Shown here piece after piece: positions 51,216-59,567 of a stretch of DNA of 64,000 nucleotides (within the stretch, counting starts at the first letter, position 1; every line of letters starts with the position of its first letter). Where the stretch lies: the NCBI RefSeq assembly GCF_000336675.1, contig NZ_AOMB01000043.1:34201-98200 (forward strand), given 5' to 3'. The notes under the pieces are model-generated. The model saw only the letters and a program-made list of their open reading frames with translations. It was not told the origin of the DNA and ran no database searches. The position numbers and the translations under genes were made by a program. This stretch comes from Halococcus hamelinensis 100A6 (GTDB lineage Archaea; Halobacteriota; Halobacteria; Halobacteriales; Halococcaceae).

Positions 51216-52261
51216 CGTTCGACCTCGGTTCGCCGCGGGTCGTCGTCGCCGAACCGGTCCTCGTCCACCACTTCGAGCCCCGCGTTGGCCTGGAGGTCGT
51301 AGGCCATCGCCACCGAGACGGCGATGCCGCCGACGACGAGCAGGAGCATCGAGAGCCCGCCCCGGAGGAAGAGCTCGCCGGGACCGAACGCGCTCGCGAC
51401 CGTCACGAGGAGACCGAGCAGCCCGGTGAGCCCGCTCACGACGCCGAAGAAGTAGAGCAGGACCAGCGGGTGGAAGCTGTAGATGACGTACTGTAACACC
51501 AGCCGCCGGACGAAGTTGCGCGCGAGCAGCGTCGAGAGCTTCGGGATGAAGGTCGAGTAGCGGATACCGCTCTGTTCGTCGCCGTAGACCGCGGGATGGG
51601 AGACGTCCGCAACCCGGAAGTCGTGTACGTTGAGGGTCGTGAGCATATCGTTCAGGAAACCGTAATCGTCGTAGAGCGAATCGAGGTCGATCCGCGAGAG
51701 CGCCTCGTAGGAGACGGCGGTGAAGCCGTTCTGGGGGTCGCTCATCCGCCAGTAGCCGCTGGATATCTTGGTGAGATACGTGAGCAGGGAGTTGCCGAAG
51801 AAGCGCCAGTTCGACATCTCCGAGCGGTCGCGGTGGAGGAGCCGGGTTCCCTTCGCGTAGTCGGCCCAGCCGTCGGCGACGGGTTCGATGATCCGCGCCA
51901 GCATGTCGGGGTTCATCTGGCCGTCGGCGTCCATCACCGCGATGACGTCGAGGCCGTCCTCGAGGGCGTGGCGATAGCCCGTCTTGACCGCAGCGCCGCG
52001 TCCCCGATTCGTGTCGTGGCGGATCGCCTCGACGACGGTGTCGGCGTACGCGCCGCCGTCGGTGAGCGGCATGCCGCCGGCGCGTTCGCGGTTGGCGCGC
52101 TCGGCGTGGCGCTGGATCTCCGCCCAGGTCCCATCGCCCGAGCAGTCGTCGACGGCGTACACCCGGTCGACGAACCCGGGCATCGTCTCGATGACGCGAC
52201 CCACGAACGCCTCCTCGTTGTGGGCGGGCACCACGACGCCGACTGTCTTCCCGTTATACAT
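51212..52261 (-). CDS. Membrane GT2 glycosyltransferase (polyprenyl-phosphate sugar synthase type)
   Basis: 349 residues. Catalytic domain VGVVVPAHNEEAFVGRVI, VYAVDDCSGDGT, VMDADGQMNPD (metal DxD) and NGFTAVSYEAL; then two C-terminal membrane helices (about 262-285 and 290-322). This layout is that of dolichol-phosphate-sugar synthases, which load a sugar on a lipid carrier. It sits in the wbp operon between wbpA and wbpI, overlapping both by 8 and 4 nt. The sugar is unknown. Confidence 0.85.
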   Translation of the reverse strand: MYNGKTVGVVVPAHNEEAFVGRVIETMPGFVDRVYAVDDCSGDGTWAEIQRHAERANRERAGGMPLTDGGAYADTVVEAIRHDTNRGRGAAVKTGYRHALEDGLDVIAVMDADGQMNPDMLARIIEPVADGWADYAKGTRLLHRDRSEMSNWRFFGNSLLTYLTKISSGYWRMSDPQNGFTAVSYEALSRIDLDSLYDDYGFLNDMLTTLNVHDFRVADVSHPAVYGDEQSGIRYSTFIPKLSTLLARNFVRRLVLQYVIYSFHPLVLLYFFGVVSGLTGLLGLLVTVASAFGPGELFLRGGLSMLLLVVGGIAVSVAMAYDLQANAGLEVVDEDRFGDDDPRRTEVER

Positions 52262-53618
52262 CGAGTCCGCTCCCTATCGTATACACTCTGTGGGGTGTTC
52301 GGGATAAATCAAGCGTTCCGCGGCCGTCGATGACGACGATCCCCGACTCGAAGCCGTGCCAGTCGACCGCGTCGAACGCTTCGTGGGGGGTCACCATCAC
52401 CGCCGCGTCGAGGTCGCAGTGGGGGAGGTCCTCGATCCCGGTCGGGGTGGCGTCGAAACGCGAGAAATCGTCGAGCAACGGGTCGACGCAGAACACCTCG
52501 GCTCCGGCCTCGCCGAGGCCGTCGACGATCGGCTCGGCCGGCGTCTTCGCGAGTTCGTTCACCCCGGGCCGGTAGGTCAGCCCGAGCACGGCGACGCGCG
52601 CGCCGTCGAGGCTCCGGCCCTCGGCCTCGAACTCCTCTTCGAGTTTCCCGACCACGAACCCCGGCATCGAGTCGTTGACGGCGCGGGCAGTCCGCAGGAG
52701 CGGCGCGTCCTCGGTCCGGCCGTGTGCGAGGAAGTACGGGTAGTAGGGGATGCAGTGGCCGCCGACGCCCGGACCGGGGTCGTGTATCTCACAGAAGGGC
52801 TGTGTGTTCGCGGTCGCGATGGCCTCGGCCACGTCGATCCCGAGGTCGTCGGTGAACCGCGCGAGTTCGTTCGCCAGCGCGATGTTCACGTCGCGATAGA
52901 CACCCTCGAATAGTTTGACTGCTTCGGCCGTCGCCGCGTCGGAGACCGCGAGCACGCCCTTCGCGTTGATCGCCTCGTATATCGCGGTCGCCGCGCGCGT
53001 GCTCGCGTCGTCGACCCCGCCGACGACCTTCGGGTAGGCCCCCCGGATGTCTTCGAGGGCGCGCCCGCTCGACGTGCGCTCGGGACAGAACGCGAGGCCG
53101 AACTCGCCCATCGAGAGGCCCGTCTCGCGTTCGAGCAGGGGGCCCACCACCTCGCGACAGGTCTTCGGCGGCACCGTACACTCCACCACCACGAGGTCGC
53201 CCGCCGCGAGGCCGGTCGCGACGTCCTCGACGACTGATTCGAGGATCGAGAGGTCGGGCGCGTTCCCGGCGTCGAGCTTCGTCGGGACGATGAGGACGTG
53301 GACGTCCGCCATCGCCGCGGCCTCCTGGTTGGTGGTCGCCCGGAGCGCGCCGTCGGCGGCCAGATCCGCCACGAGGTCGTCGAGCCCCGGTTCGCCCGTG
53401 ACGTGACACTCGCCGCGGTTCACCGAGTCGACCACGGCGTCGTCGACGTCCGCGCCGACGACGGCCCCGGAGGTCTCGGCGTAGACCGCCGCGAGCGGCA
53501 GCCCCATCTTCCCCAGCCCGTAGACCGCGACCGGGAGGTCGCCGTTCTCGAACGCCGTCCGACGGCGCTCGACGGACGCATCGTCGCCGTAGGCGGCGGG
53601 CGAGCCGGACGAGCTCAT
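52254..53618 (-). CDS. wbpA: UDP-N-acetylglucosamine 6-dehydrogenase (WbpA type)
   Basis: 454 residues. VYGLGKMGLPLAAVYAE (Rossmann), IVPTKLDAGNAPDLS, ECTVPPKTCREVV, FCPERTSSGRALED, the hinge LFEGVYRDVNIALANEL and the catalytic Cys in GGHCIPYYPYF (about 287). Compared with wecC the loop after the Cys is YYPYFLAHG rather than IDPLFLG. Predicted to oxidise UDP-GlcNAc to UDP-GlcNAcA, the first step toward the diacetamido-uronate. Start ATG overlaps the wbpB stop by 4 nt. Confidence 0.85.
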   Translation of the reverse strand: MSSSGSPAAYGDDASVERRRTAFENGDLPVAVYGLGKMGLPLAAVYAETSGAVVGADVDDAVVDSVNRGECHVTGEPGLDDLVADLAADGALRATTNQEAAAMADVHVLIVPTKLDAGNAPDLSILESVVEDVATGLAAGDLVVVECTVPPKTCREVVGPLLERETGLSMGEFGLAFCPERTSSGRALEDIRGAYPKVVGGVDDASTRAATAIYEAINAKGVLAVSDAATAEAVKLFEGVYRDVNIALANELARFTDDLGIDVAEAIATANTQPFCEIHDPGPGVGGHCIPYYPYFLAHGRTEDAPLLRTARAVNDSMPGFVVGKLEEEFEAEGRSLDGARVAVLGLTYRPGVNELAKTPAEPIVDGLGEAGAEVFCVDPLLDDFSRFDATPTGIEDLPHCDLDAAVMVTPHEAFDAVDWHGFESGIVVIDGRGTLDLSRTPHRVYTIGSGLDV

Positions 53619-54619
53619 CGGGGGTCGGCCTCTATCGGGTTCGGGTCGGCGAGGCGGTCGATCCGTTTGGCGATCCGGAGGGCGCGAAGCCCGTCCGCAG
53701 CGGAGACCACCGGTTCGCGCCCGGTCCGGGCGCACTCGACGAACGAGGCGACCTCCTTTTTGAGCGGTTCGCCGTCGCCGACCACCGGCTGTTCGATGAT
53801 CCCCTCGTTGCTGTCGATCCCGCGCCGCCACACCCCCGACCGGAACTCCGTGTACGGCGCGTCGTCGGGTTCCGGCGGGGACTGTCGGTGGACGTCGATC
53901 GAGCGGTGGATGTAGTCCACGACTATCCAGCAGTCCCGGGCGGTGATCGTGAGCTCGCGGATCTTTCGCTGGGTCACCCGGCTCGCCGTCAGGCTCCCGA
54001 CCGTCCCCCCGGAGAAGCCGAGTTGGGCGTCGACGTACCGCCCATCCTCGGTGCTGACCGCGTTGACGAGGTCTATCTCGTCGTCGACGAGCGAACAGAC
54101 CACGTCGATGTCGTGGATCATGAGGTCCATCACTGCGCCGTCCTTGATGTCGCGCTCGCGGGGCGCACCGAGCCGACGGGCGTCGAACGCGAGGATCTCC
54201 TCGTCGGCGAGCACGCTCGCGACCGCCTCGATGGCGGGGTTGAACCGCTCGATGTGACCCACCTGGAGCGTCACGCCGCGTTCGTCGGCGAGGTCGCAGA
54301 GCTCGCGGCCGTTCTCGGGGTCGGCCACGAACGGCTTCTCGACGAGGACGGCGACGTCCGCCTCGATGCACTCGCGTGCGAGGTCGTAGTGGTAGGCGGT
54401 CGGCACCGCGATCGAGACCACGTCGACCGTCGCGAGGAGGTCGGCCCGCGCCCTCGCGTCGGTGTCGTGTCGCGTGGCGACCTCGTTCGCACGTTTCTCG
54501 TCGGTGTCCGCGACGCCGACGAGTTCGACGTCGGGGAGTTCGGCGTAGACTCGCGCGTGGTTCTGGCCCATGCTCCCGACGCCGATGACGCCGGCCCGTG
54601 TGGTCGCCGCGGCGCTCAC
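53615..54619 (-). CDS. wbpB: Gfo/Idh/MocA-family oxidoreductase (WbpB type)
   Basis: 334 residues, GTG start (MSAAATTRAGVIG). NAD-binding GVGSMGQNHARVYAE (about 11-25), VSIAVPTAYHYDLA, the substrate-site VEKPFVADP (about 92-100, conserved Glu-Lys-Pro) and GHIERFNPAIEA. Predicted to oxidise C3 of UDP-GlcNAcA to the 3-keto sugar. A GTGA overlap joins it to wbpE. Confidence 0.85.
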   Translation of the reverse strand: MSAAATTRAGVIGVGSMGQNHARVYAELPDVELVGVADTDEKRANEVATRHDTDARARADLLATVDVVSIAVPTAYHYDLARECIEADVAVLVEKPFVADPENGRELCDLADERGVTLQVGHIERFNPAIEAVASVLADEEILAFDARRLGAPRERDIKDGAVMDLMIHDIDVVCSLVDDEIDLVNAVSTEDGRYVDAQLGFSGGTVGSLTASRVTQRKIRELTITARDCWIVVDYIHRSIDVHRQSPPEPDDAPYTEFRSGVWRRGIDSNEGIIEQPVVGDGEPLKKEVASFVECARTGREPVVSAADGLRALRIAKRIDRLADPNPIEADPR

Positions 54620-55701
54620 GCCTCGACCCCCGCCGCGGCGACCGCGGCGACGACCTCGTCGATGTCGGCCGACGAGAGGGCGGGGTGGACCGGCAACGAG
54701 AGCACCTCCCGCGCCGCTCGTTCGGCGACCGGCACGTCGGGGTCGACGTCGTCGTAGACGGGCTGTTCGTGTATCGGAACGGGGTAGTAGACGCCGGTGC
54801 CGACCCCCCTGGCTTCGAGGTGGTCGGCGAGCGCGTCGCGGTCGTCGGCGCGGATGGTGTACTGGTGATAGACGTGCCGTCGTCCCGTGGGTTCGACCGG
54901 GGTGTCGACCCAGTCGGGGAGCTCCTCGGTGAGTCGGGCGGCGTTCGCGCGCCGTGCCTCGTTGTTCTCGGGGAGGTCCCCGATCTGCACCCGTCCGATG
55001 GCGGCCAGCAGACTCGTCATCCGGTAGTTCTGGCCGAGCCTCGTGTGTTCGTAGGCCGCGCCGTCGGCGGTCCGGCCGTGGTTGATGAAGCTCCGTGCGC
55101 GGGCGGCCACGTCGGGGTCGTCGGTGAGCACCATGCCGCCCTCGCCGGTGGTCATGTTCTTCGTCGGGTAGAAGGAGAAACACGCGACGTCGCCGAAGGT
55201 GCCGACGCGCTCGTCGTCGATCGCCGCCCCGTGGGCCTGGGCGGCGTCCTCGATCACGAGGAGGTCGTGCTCGTCGGCGATCGCCCGCAAGCGGGGCATG
55301 TCCGCGGGGAGGCCGAACAGGTGGACCGGGAGGATCGCGTCGACGTCCTGCTCGCGGACGACCCGCTCGACGGCGTCGGGGTCGAGGTTGAACGTCTCGG
55401 GGTCGATGTCGGCGAAGACGGGTTCGGCACCTGCGAGCCGTATCGAGTTGGCGCTCGCGATCATCGAGAACGGCGTCGTGACCACGCGGTCGCCGGGGCC
55501 GAGGCCGAGCGCCTCGACCGCGGTGTGGAGGGCGGTCGTGCCGTTGGTGGTCGCGATGCCGTGTGTTGCGCCGCAGAAGTCCGCAAACTCGTCTTCGAAC
55601 GCGCGGACCTCGGGGCCGTCGGCGAGCTGACCGGAGTCGATCACCTCGTCGATACGTGCTTTCTCGCGGTCGCCGAGCTGTGGGTTGGCTATCGGAATCA
55701 T
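54616..55701 (-). CDS. wbpE: DegT/DnrJ/EryC1 sugar aminotransferase (WbpE type)
   Basis: 361 residues, PLP-dependent. ANPQLGDREKARID start, TNGTTALHTAVEAL (phosphate pocket), TPFSMIASANSI, IEDAAQAHGA (PLP Asp) and the Schiff-base Lys in YPTKNMTTGEGGM (about 180-192). It should transfer an amino group to C3 of the 3-keto-UDP sugar. Overlaps wbpD by 4 nt upstream and wbpB by 4 nt downstream. Confidence 0.88.
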   Translation of the reverse strand: MIPIANPQLGDREKARIDEVIDSGQLADGPEVRAFEDEFADFCGATHGIATTNGTTALHTAVEALGLGPGDRVVTTPFSMIASANSIRLAGAEPVFADIDPETFNLDPDAVERVVREQDVDAILPVHLFGLPADMPRLRAIADEHDLLVIEDAAQAHGAAIDDERVGTFGDVACFSFYPTKNMTTGEGGMVLTDDPDVAARARSFINHGRTADGAAYEHTRLGQNYRMTSLLAAIGRVQIGDLPENNEARRANAARLTEELPDWVDTPVEPTGRRHVYHQYTIRADDRDALADHLEARGVGTGVYYPVPIHEQPVYDDVDPDVPVAERAAREVLSLPVHPALSSADIDEVVAAVAAAGVEA

Positions 55702-56288
55702 ATGGCGTTCTCACCGGAAAGGGAGTCGGGGAGCGGTTCGTGGCGTGCGGGGACGCCGAGCGCGAGGGTCTCGGGCGGGACGTCGCGGGTGACGACCGCG
55801 CCGGCGGCGACGAACGACCCCGCCCCGACGGAGATGCCGGGCAACAGCGTGGCGTTCGCGCCGACCGAGACGCCGTCGTCGAGCGTCGGGCCGGCGAGGT
55901 CGGCCTCGCGGCGGACGGGATGGGGGTCGTTCGTGAGAACGGCTCGCGGGCCGACGAACACCTGGGACCCGACCGTCGTGTTCGTCGGGAGGTAGACGCC
56001 GGTCTGGAGGCTGACGTGCGAGCCGATCGTGGTCGTGCCGTCGATCACCGCGTCGGTGCCCACCAGGACGTCGTCGCCGATACGGGTGTCCTCGCGAACG
56101 AGGGCGTTGTGGCCCGTGGTGAAGCCGTCGCCGACCTCGACGTCGGCGTAGACGATGGTGCCGGCGCGAACCGTGGCGTCGTCGCCGAGTCTGGCCGGCG
56201 GGGCGTCGGGGTCGTGTGAGTAGCCGACGGTCGCGCCGTCGTCGATGGTCGCGTTCGCTCCGGTTCGGGCGCGTGTTTCTCCCGTCAC
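55698..56288 (-). CDS. wbpD: Hexapeptide-repeat N-acetyltransferase (WbpD type)
   Basis: 196 residues. A left-handed beta helix made of V/I-G-D-x-x-x repeats from about residue 25 to 170, with ALVREDTRIGDDVLVG and VTRDVPPETLALGVPA at the end. It would acetylate the new 3-amino group from acetyl-CoA, giving the 2,3-diacetamido sugar acid. First gene of the eight-gene minus-strand operon ending at 48140. Confidence 0.85.
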   Translation of the reverse strand: MTGETRARTGANATIDDGATVGYSHDPDAPPARLGDDATVRAGTIVYADVEVGDGFTTGHNALVREDTRIGDDVLVGTDAVIDGTTTIGSHVSLQTGVYLPTNTTVGSQVFVGPRAVLTNDPHPVRREADLAGPTLDDGVSVGANATLLPGISVGAGSFVAAGAVVTRDVPPETLALGVPARHEPLPDSLSGENAI

Positions 56289-56683
56289 GGCCGTACACCT
56301 CGGTCGCGGGTCGTGCGAACCGGGTCGGCGATCCGTGCGGGGACACGTGGCTCCACCGGGACGAGTACCGTCGTTGGAGGGGGGGAGTGGTCGGTCATCG
56401 GTGGGCGGTTTCGGTCAGGACGATCGAGTGACTGTCACTGCGTGTGGTCTCGTCCGGGTAGAGTCCGTTCTCACATATGTGTTTTCCCATCCGATAGCCA
56501 GCACCGACCGGTTCGGGACACGAGGCGGCGCGGGCCCGCCGGGACCCGACAACGGCGGTCCGTTTCGGCGGGCCGTTCCCGTCGGATCGGTAGATTCACG
56601 GCCGGCGACCGGATTAGGGCGCACAACCGACGCATGGCCACGGACCACACCCCGACCGACCCCGCCGGCGGACGGACCGACGG
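56289..56683. promoter_or_regulatory. Divergent promoter region between wbpD and the phosphatase-like gene
   Basis: 395 nt with no convincing gene. It holds a 10-bp palindrome CACATATGTG (56472-56481), a possible operator or TATA site roughly midway between the two starts. The GC-rich flanks are open in several frames without protein likeness. Confidence 0.4.
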
Positions 56684-58297
56684 ATGAAGACGCTGCTCGT
56701 CGGGCTGGACGCAGCGTGTGAGCCGGTGTTCGAGACGCTCGCAGCCCAGGGTGCCGACCTCCCCGCGATCGACGGGATCCGCGCCGACGGGGCGAGCGGG
56801 CCGCTCGAATCCCAGATCCCGCCGTGGACCCCGAGCGCCTGGCCGTCGCTCTACACCGGCGTGAACCCGGGTAAACACGGCGTCTACGGCTTCCTCGACT
56901 TCGAGGGCTACGACTGGGACGTCGTGAACGCGACCCACGTCCGCGAGCGCGCGCTCTGGGAACTCCTCGATACGGAGGGAACGAGCAGCGTGGTCGTCAA
57001 CGTGCCCGTCACCCACCCCCCGCGGGAGTTCGACGGCGCGTTGATCCCCGGCTACACCGCCCCCGACTCGCCGACGTGCCAGCCCGAGGGGCTCCTCGAC
57101 GAGGTTCGGCGCGAGATCGGCGGCTACCGGGTCTATCCCCGCCACACCGGCGGCGGGGAGACGACCGCCGAGGAGAAGGTCGCGGAGTACCGCGAGACGG
57201 TCCGAATGCGCGGCGAGGCCTTTCGGTATCTCGCGGACCGGTTCGACCCCGAGTTCGGCTTCGTCCAGTTCCAGAACACCGACACCGTCTTTCACGAGTG
57301 TCCGGGCGACCGCGACGCGCTTCGGGCGGTCTACGAGGCGGTCGACGACCAGATCGGCGCGACCCTCGAATCGTGCGACCCGGACGTCGTGGTGCTGGCG
57401 AGCGACCACGGCATCGGGAAGTACGAGGGCTACGACGTGCGCGTGAACACCCTCCTCCGCGAGGAAGGATTCGTCGAGACCACACAGGGCGGCGGGATGC
57501 CCTCGTGGGACGTCATCCGGGACGAGGAGTTCCTCGACGACCGTGCCGAGAGTGACGATGGAAATGCGCTCCTCGAACGCGCGATGGGGCTGGCGACGCG
57601 CGCAGGGGTCACCAGCCAGCGGGTCGACGCCGCGCTCTCGCGGCTCGGCCTCGCGGAGTTCGTCGTGCGCCACGTCCCGAAGTCGATGGTCCGCGCCGGC
57701 ACCGAGGGGGTCGATTTCCCGCGTTCGACCGCCTACGCCCGCTCGCACATCGAGTGTGGCGTCCGGCTCAACGTCGCGGGTCGCGACCCCGAGGGTGTGG
57801 TGGCTCCCGAGGAGTACGACGCGGTTCGGGAACGGCTGGTCGAGCTGTTGTCTGGGGTCGAAACGCCGGACGGGGAGCCGGCCTTCGACGACGTCGCACC
57901 GCGTGAAGAGTACTTCGAGGGGCCGCACGTCGAGCACGCGGTCGACATCGTGCTCGTGCCGCGTGCGTTCGACAACTTCCTCGCGACGGGGCTCCGCGAG
58001 TCGGTGTTCGGGCCGCCCACCGAACCCTACAACCACAAACGCGACGGTTTCGTTGCCGTCTCGGGGGCGGGCGTCGACGCCGACGCGTCGCTCGACGGGG
58101 CGCACCTGTTCGACGTCGCCCCGACGGTGCTCGCGGCGCTCGGCCTCCCGCGCGGCGACCACATGGACGGCGAGGTGCTGCCGGTGGTGGAGGCCGCCGG
58201 CGAGCGGACGTACCCGGAGTTCGAACCGCGAACGCGCGAATCGACCGACGAGCGGGCCGTCGAAGCACGACTCTCGGACCTTGGATACCTCGAATGA
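56684..58297 (+). CDS. Alkaline-phosphatase-superfamily protein (type I phosphodiesterase-like)
   Basis: 537 residues. Metal Asp in LLVGLDAACEPV (Asp9), nucleophile region PPWTPSAWPSLYTG (about 47-60, Thr49), GKHGVYGF, NVPVTHPP, FVQFQNTDTVFHE (metal Asp-His) and VLASDHGIGKYEG (metal Asp-His). A cap-like insertion lies at about 265-340. C-terminus DVAPTVLAALGLP. Paralogue of 32275-33855 in motif order. Coupled by ATGA to the FemX-like gene, so the two proteins probably work together. Confidence 0.85.
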   Translation: MKTLLVGLDAACEPVFETLAAQGADLPAIDGIRADGASGPLESQIPPWTPSAWPSLYTGVNPGKHGVYGFLDFEGYDWDVVNATHVRERALWELLDTEGTSSVVVNVPVTHPPREFDGALIPGYTAPDSPTCQPEGLLDEVRREIGGYRVYPRHTGGGETTAEEKVAEYRETVRMRGEAFRYLADRFDPEFGFVQFQNTDTVFHECPGDRDALRAVYEAVDDQIGATLESCDPDVVVLASDHGIGKYEGYDVRVNTLLREEGFVETTQGGGMPSWDVIRDEEFLDDRAESDDGNALLERAMGLATRAGVTSQRVDAALSRLGLAEFVVRHVPKSMVRAGTEGVDFPRSTAYARSHIECGVRLNVAGRDPEGVVAPEEYDAVRERLVELLSGVETPDGEPAFDDVAPREEYFEGPHVEHAVDIVLVPRAFDNFLATGLRESVFGPPTEPYNHKRDGFVAVSGAGVDADASLDGAHLFDVAPTVLAALGLPRGDHMDGEVLPVVEAAGERTYPEFEPRTRESTDERAVEARLSDLGYLE

Positions 58298-59298
58298 GCA
58301 TCACCATCAGGAACGCGACGGACGACGATCTGGAACAGTGGGATTCGTACGTGGACCGGTCACCGCACGCGAACCCCTTTCACTACCGGAGGAGCCTCGC
58401 GGCGCTCGCCGACTACGCGAACGCCGAGTGCCACCACCTGGTCGGCTACAAGGGCCAGGAGGTCGTGGGGATCTTCCCCGTCTTCGAGGTCACGCGGTTC
58501 GGGGTCTCGACCGCCTTCTCGCCCCCGCCGGGCCTCCTCGTACCGTATCTCGGCCCCGCCCTCCTCAACATGGGGAAGCTCAAACAGCGCAAACGCGAGC
58601 GCCGTCACGAGCGCTTCGTCGACGGCTGTTTCGAGTGGATCGACAAGGTGGTCGACCCGCGCTACACCCACGTCCGGAGCGATTATCGCTACACGGACCT
58701 CCGGCCGCTCGAATGGAACGAGATGCGGGTCTCGCTCGGGCACACCTACACGGTGGACCTCTCGGTTGGCGAAGACGCGCTGTTGAAACGGTTCAGCTCC
58801 GACGCCCGGAGCAACGTCCGCGACGGCCCGCCCGAGAACTGCGTGGTCGAGGAGGGCGGCGAACGCGCGATCCGCCGGATCGTCACCCAGGTCTACCGGC
58901 GCTACGAGTCCCAGGGTAAGTCCTACGGCGTCACGCCGGGGCTCGTGCTCGCCCTCCGCGACGGGCTCGACGAGGGCCGCCTCCGGCCCTACGTCTGCCG
59001 GGTCGACGGTCGGTTCGCCGGCGGGATGATAACCCTCGAAGACGACGACACGATCTACCGGTGGCAGGGCGGCGCGAAACACGACGCGGGCGTCCCGGTG
59101 AACGACCTCGTCGACTGGCACATCATGCGCGACGCGATGGACCGCGGGATCGATTCCTACGACCTCGTGGGAGCCGACGAACGCCGACTCAATCGGTACA
59201 AAGCGAAGTTCGACCCCGAACTCAGGACCTACCACGAGGCCGAGCGCGCGGGCCCCGCGATGGCGCTGGTGCGCGAGGCCTACACTCGGTTGCAGTAA
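58294..59298 (+). CDS. FemX-like GNAT acyltransferase, second copy
   Basis: 334 residues. Same architecture as 48140-49165: SPPPGLLVPYLGPALL, basic KQRKRERRHERF, LKRFSSDARSNVRDG, then YRWQGGAKHDAG, NDLVDWHIMRDAM and YDLVGADERRLNRYKAKFD. The two copies are clearly diverged. ATGA overlap with the upstream phosphatase-like gene. Acceptor and donor are unknown. An amino-acid-to-amino-sugar transfer is inferred. Confidence 0.82.
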   Translation: MSITIRNATDDDLEQWDSYVDRSPHANPFHYRRSLAALADYANAECHHLVGYKGQEVVGIFPVFEVTRFGVSTAFSPPPGLLVPYLGPALLNMGKLKQRKRERRHERFVDGCFEWIDKVVDPRYTHVRSDYRYTDLRPLEWNEMRVSLGHTYTVDLSVGEDALLKRFSSDARSNVRDGPPENCVVEEGGERAIRRIVTQVYRRYESQGKSYGVTPGLVLALRDGLDEGRLRPYVCRVDGRFAGGMITLEDDDTIYRWQGGAKHDAGVPVNDLVDWHIMRDAMDRGIDSYDLVGADERRLNRYKAKFDPELRTYHEAERAGPAMALVREAYTRLQ

Positions 59299-59567
59299 CG
59301 CGGTCTAAGGGGATTGACGAGTTTTCGATAGCGCCACGAATCGTCGTCGGTGCCGTCCTCGACCTGTGCTTCGTCCCGAGCGCCCGTCGGCCCGCCGTCG
59401 TCCGGGCTGGCGGGCGTGTTCTCCTCGTTCTCGTCGCCGTCATCGGTAGTCGTTCGATCGCTCGTACCGGGAGGTGGTCCTCGGTACGAATACGCGCACG
59501 ACCCGAAGGAAGATGGAAGAACGGAGCGGGAGACGATGGAGAACCGAAACGCCGGTCGCTTCGGTAG
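59299..59567. other. Spacer between convergent FemX-like gene and secY
   Basis: 269 nt. A minus-strand frame ending just inside the FemX-like gene reads as an acidic tail (DDGDENEENTPASPDDGG) but has no clear start. I do not count it as a gene. No terminator hairpin of note was seen. Confidence 0.4.

Noticed and set aside
24348-59298. AglB oligosaccharyltransferase or a flippase in the glycan locus
   Set aside because: No WWDxG-bearing protein and no MATE/Wzx-like protein was found; the only large membrane protein (33916-35946) lacks those features.
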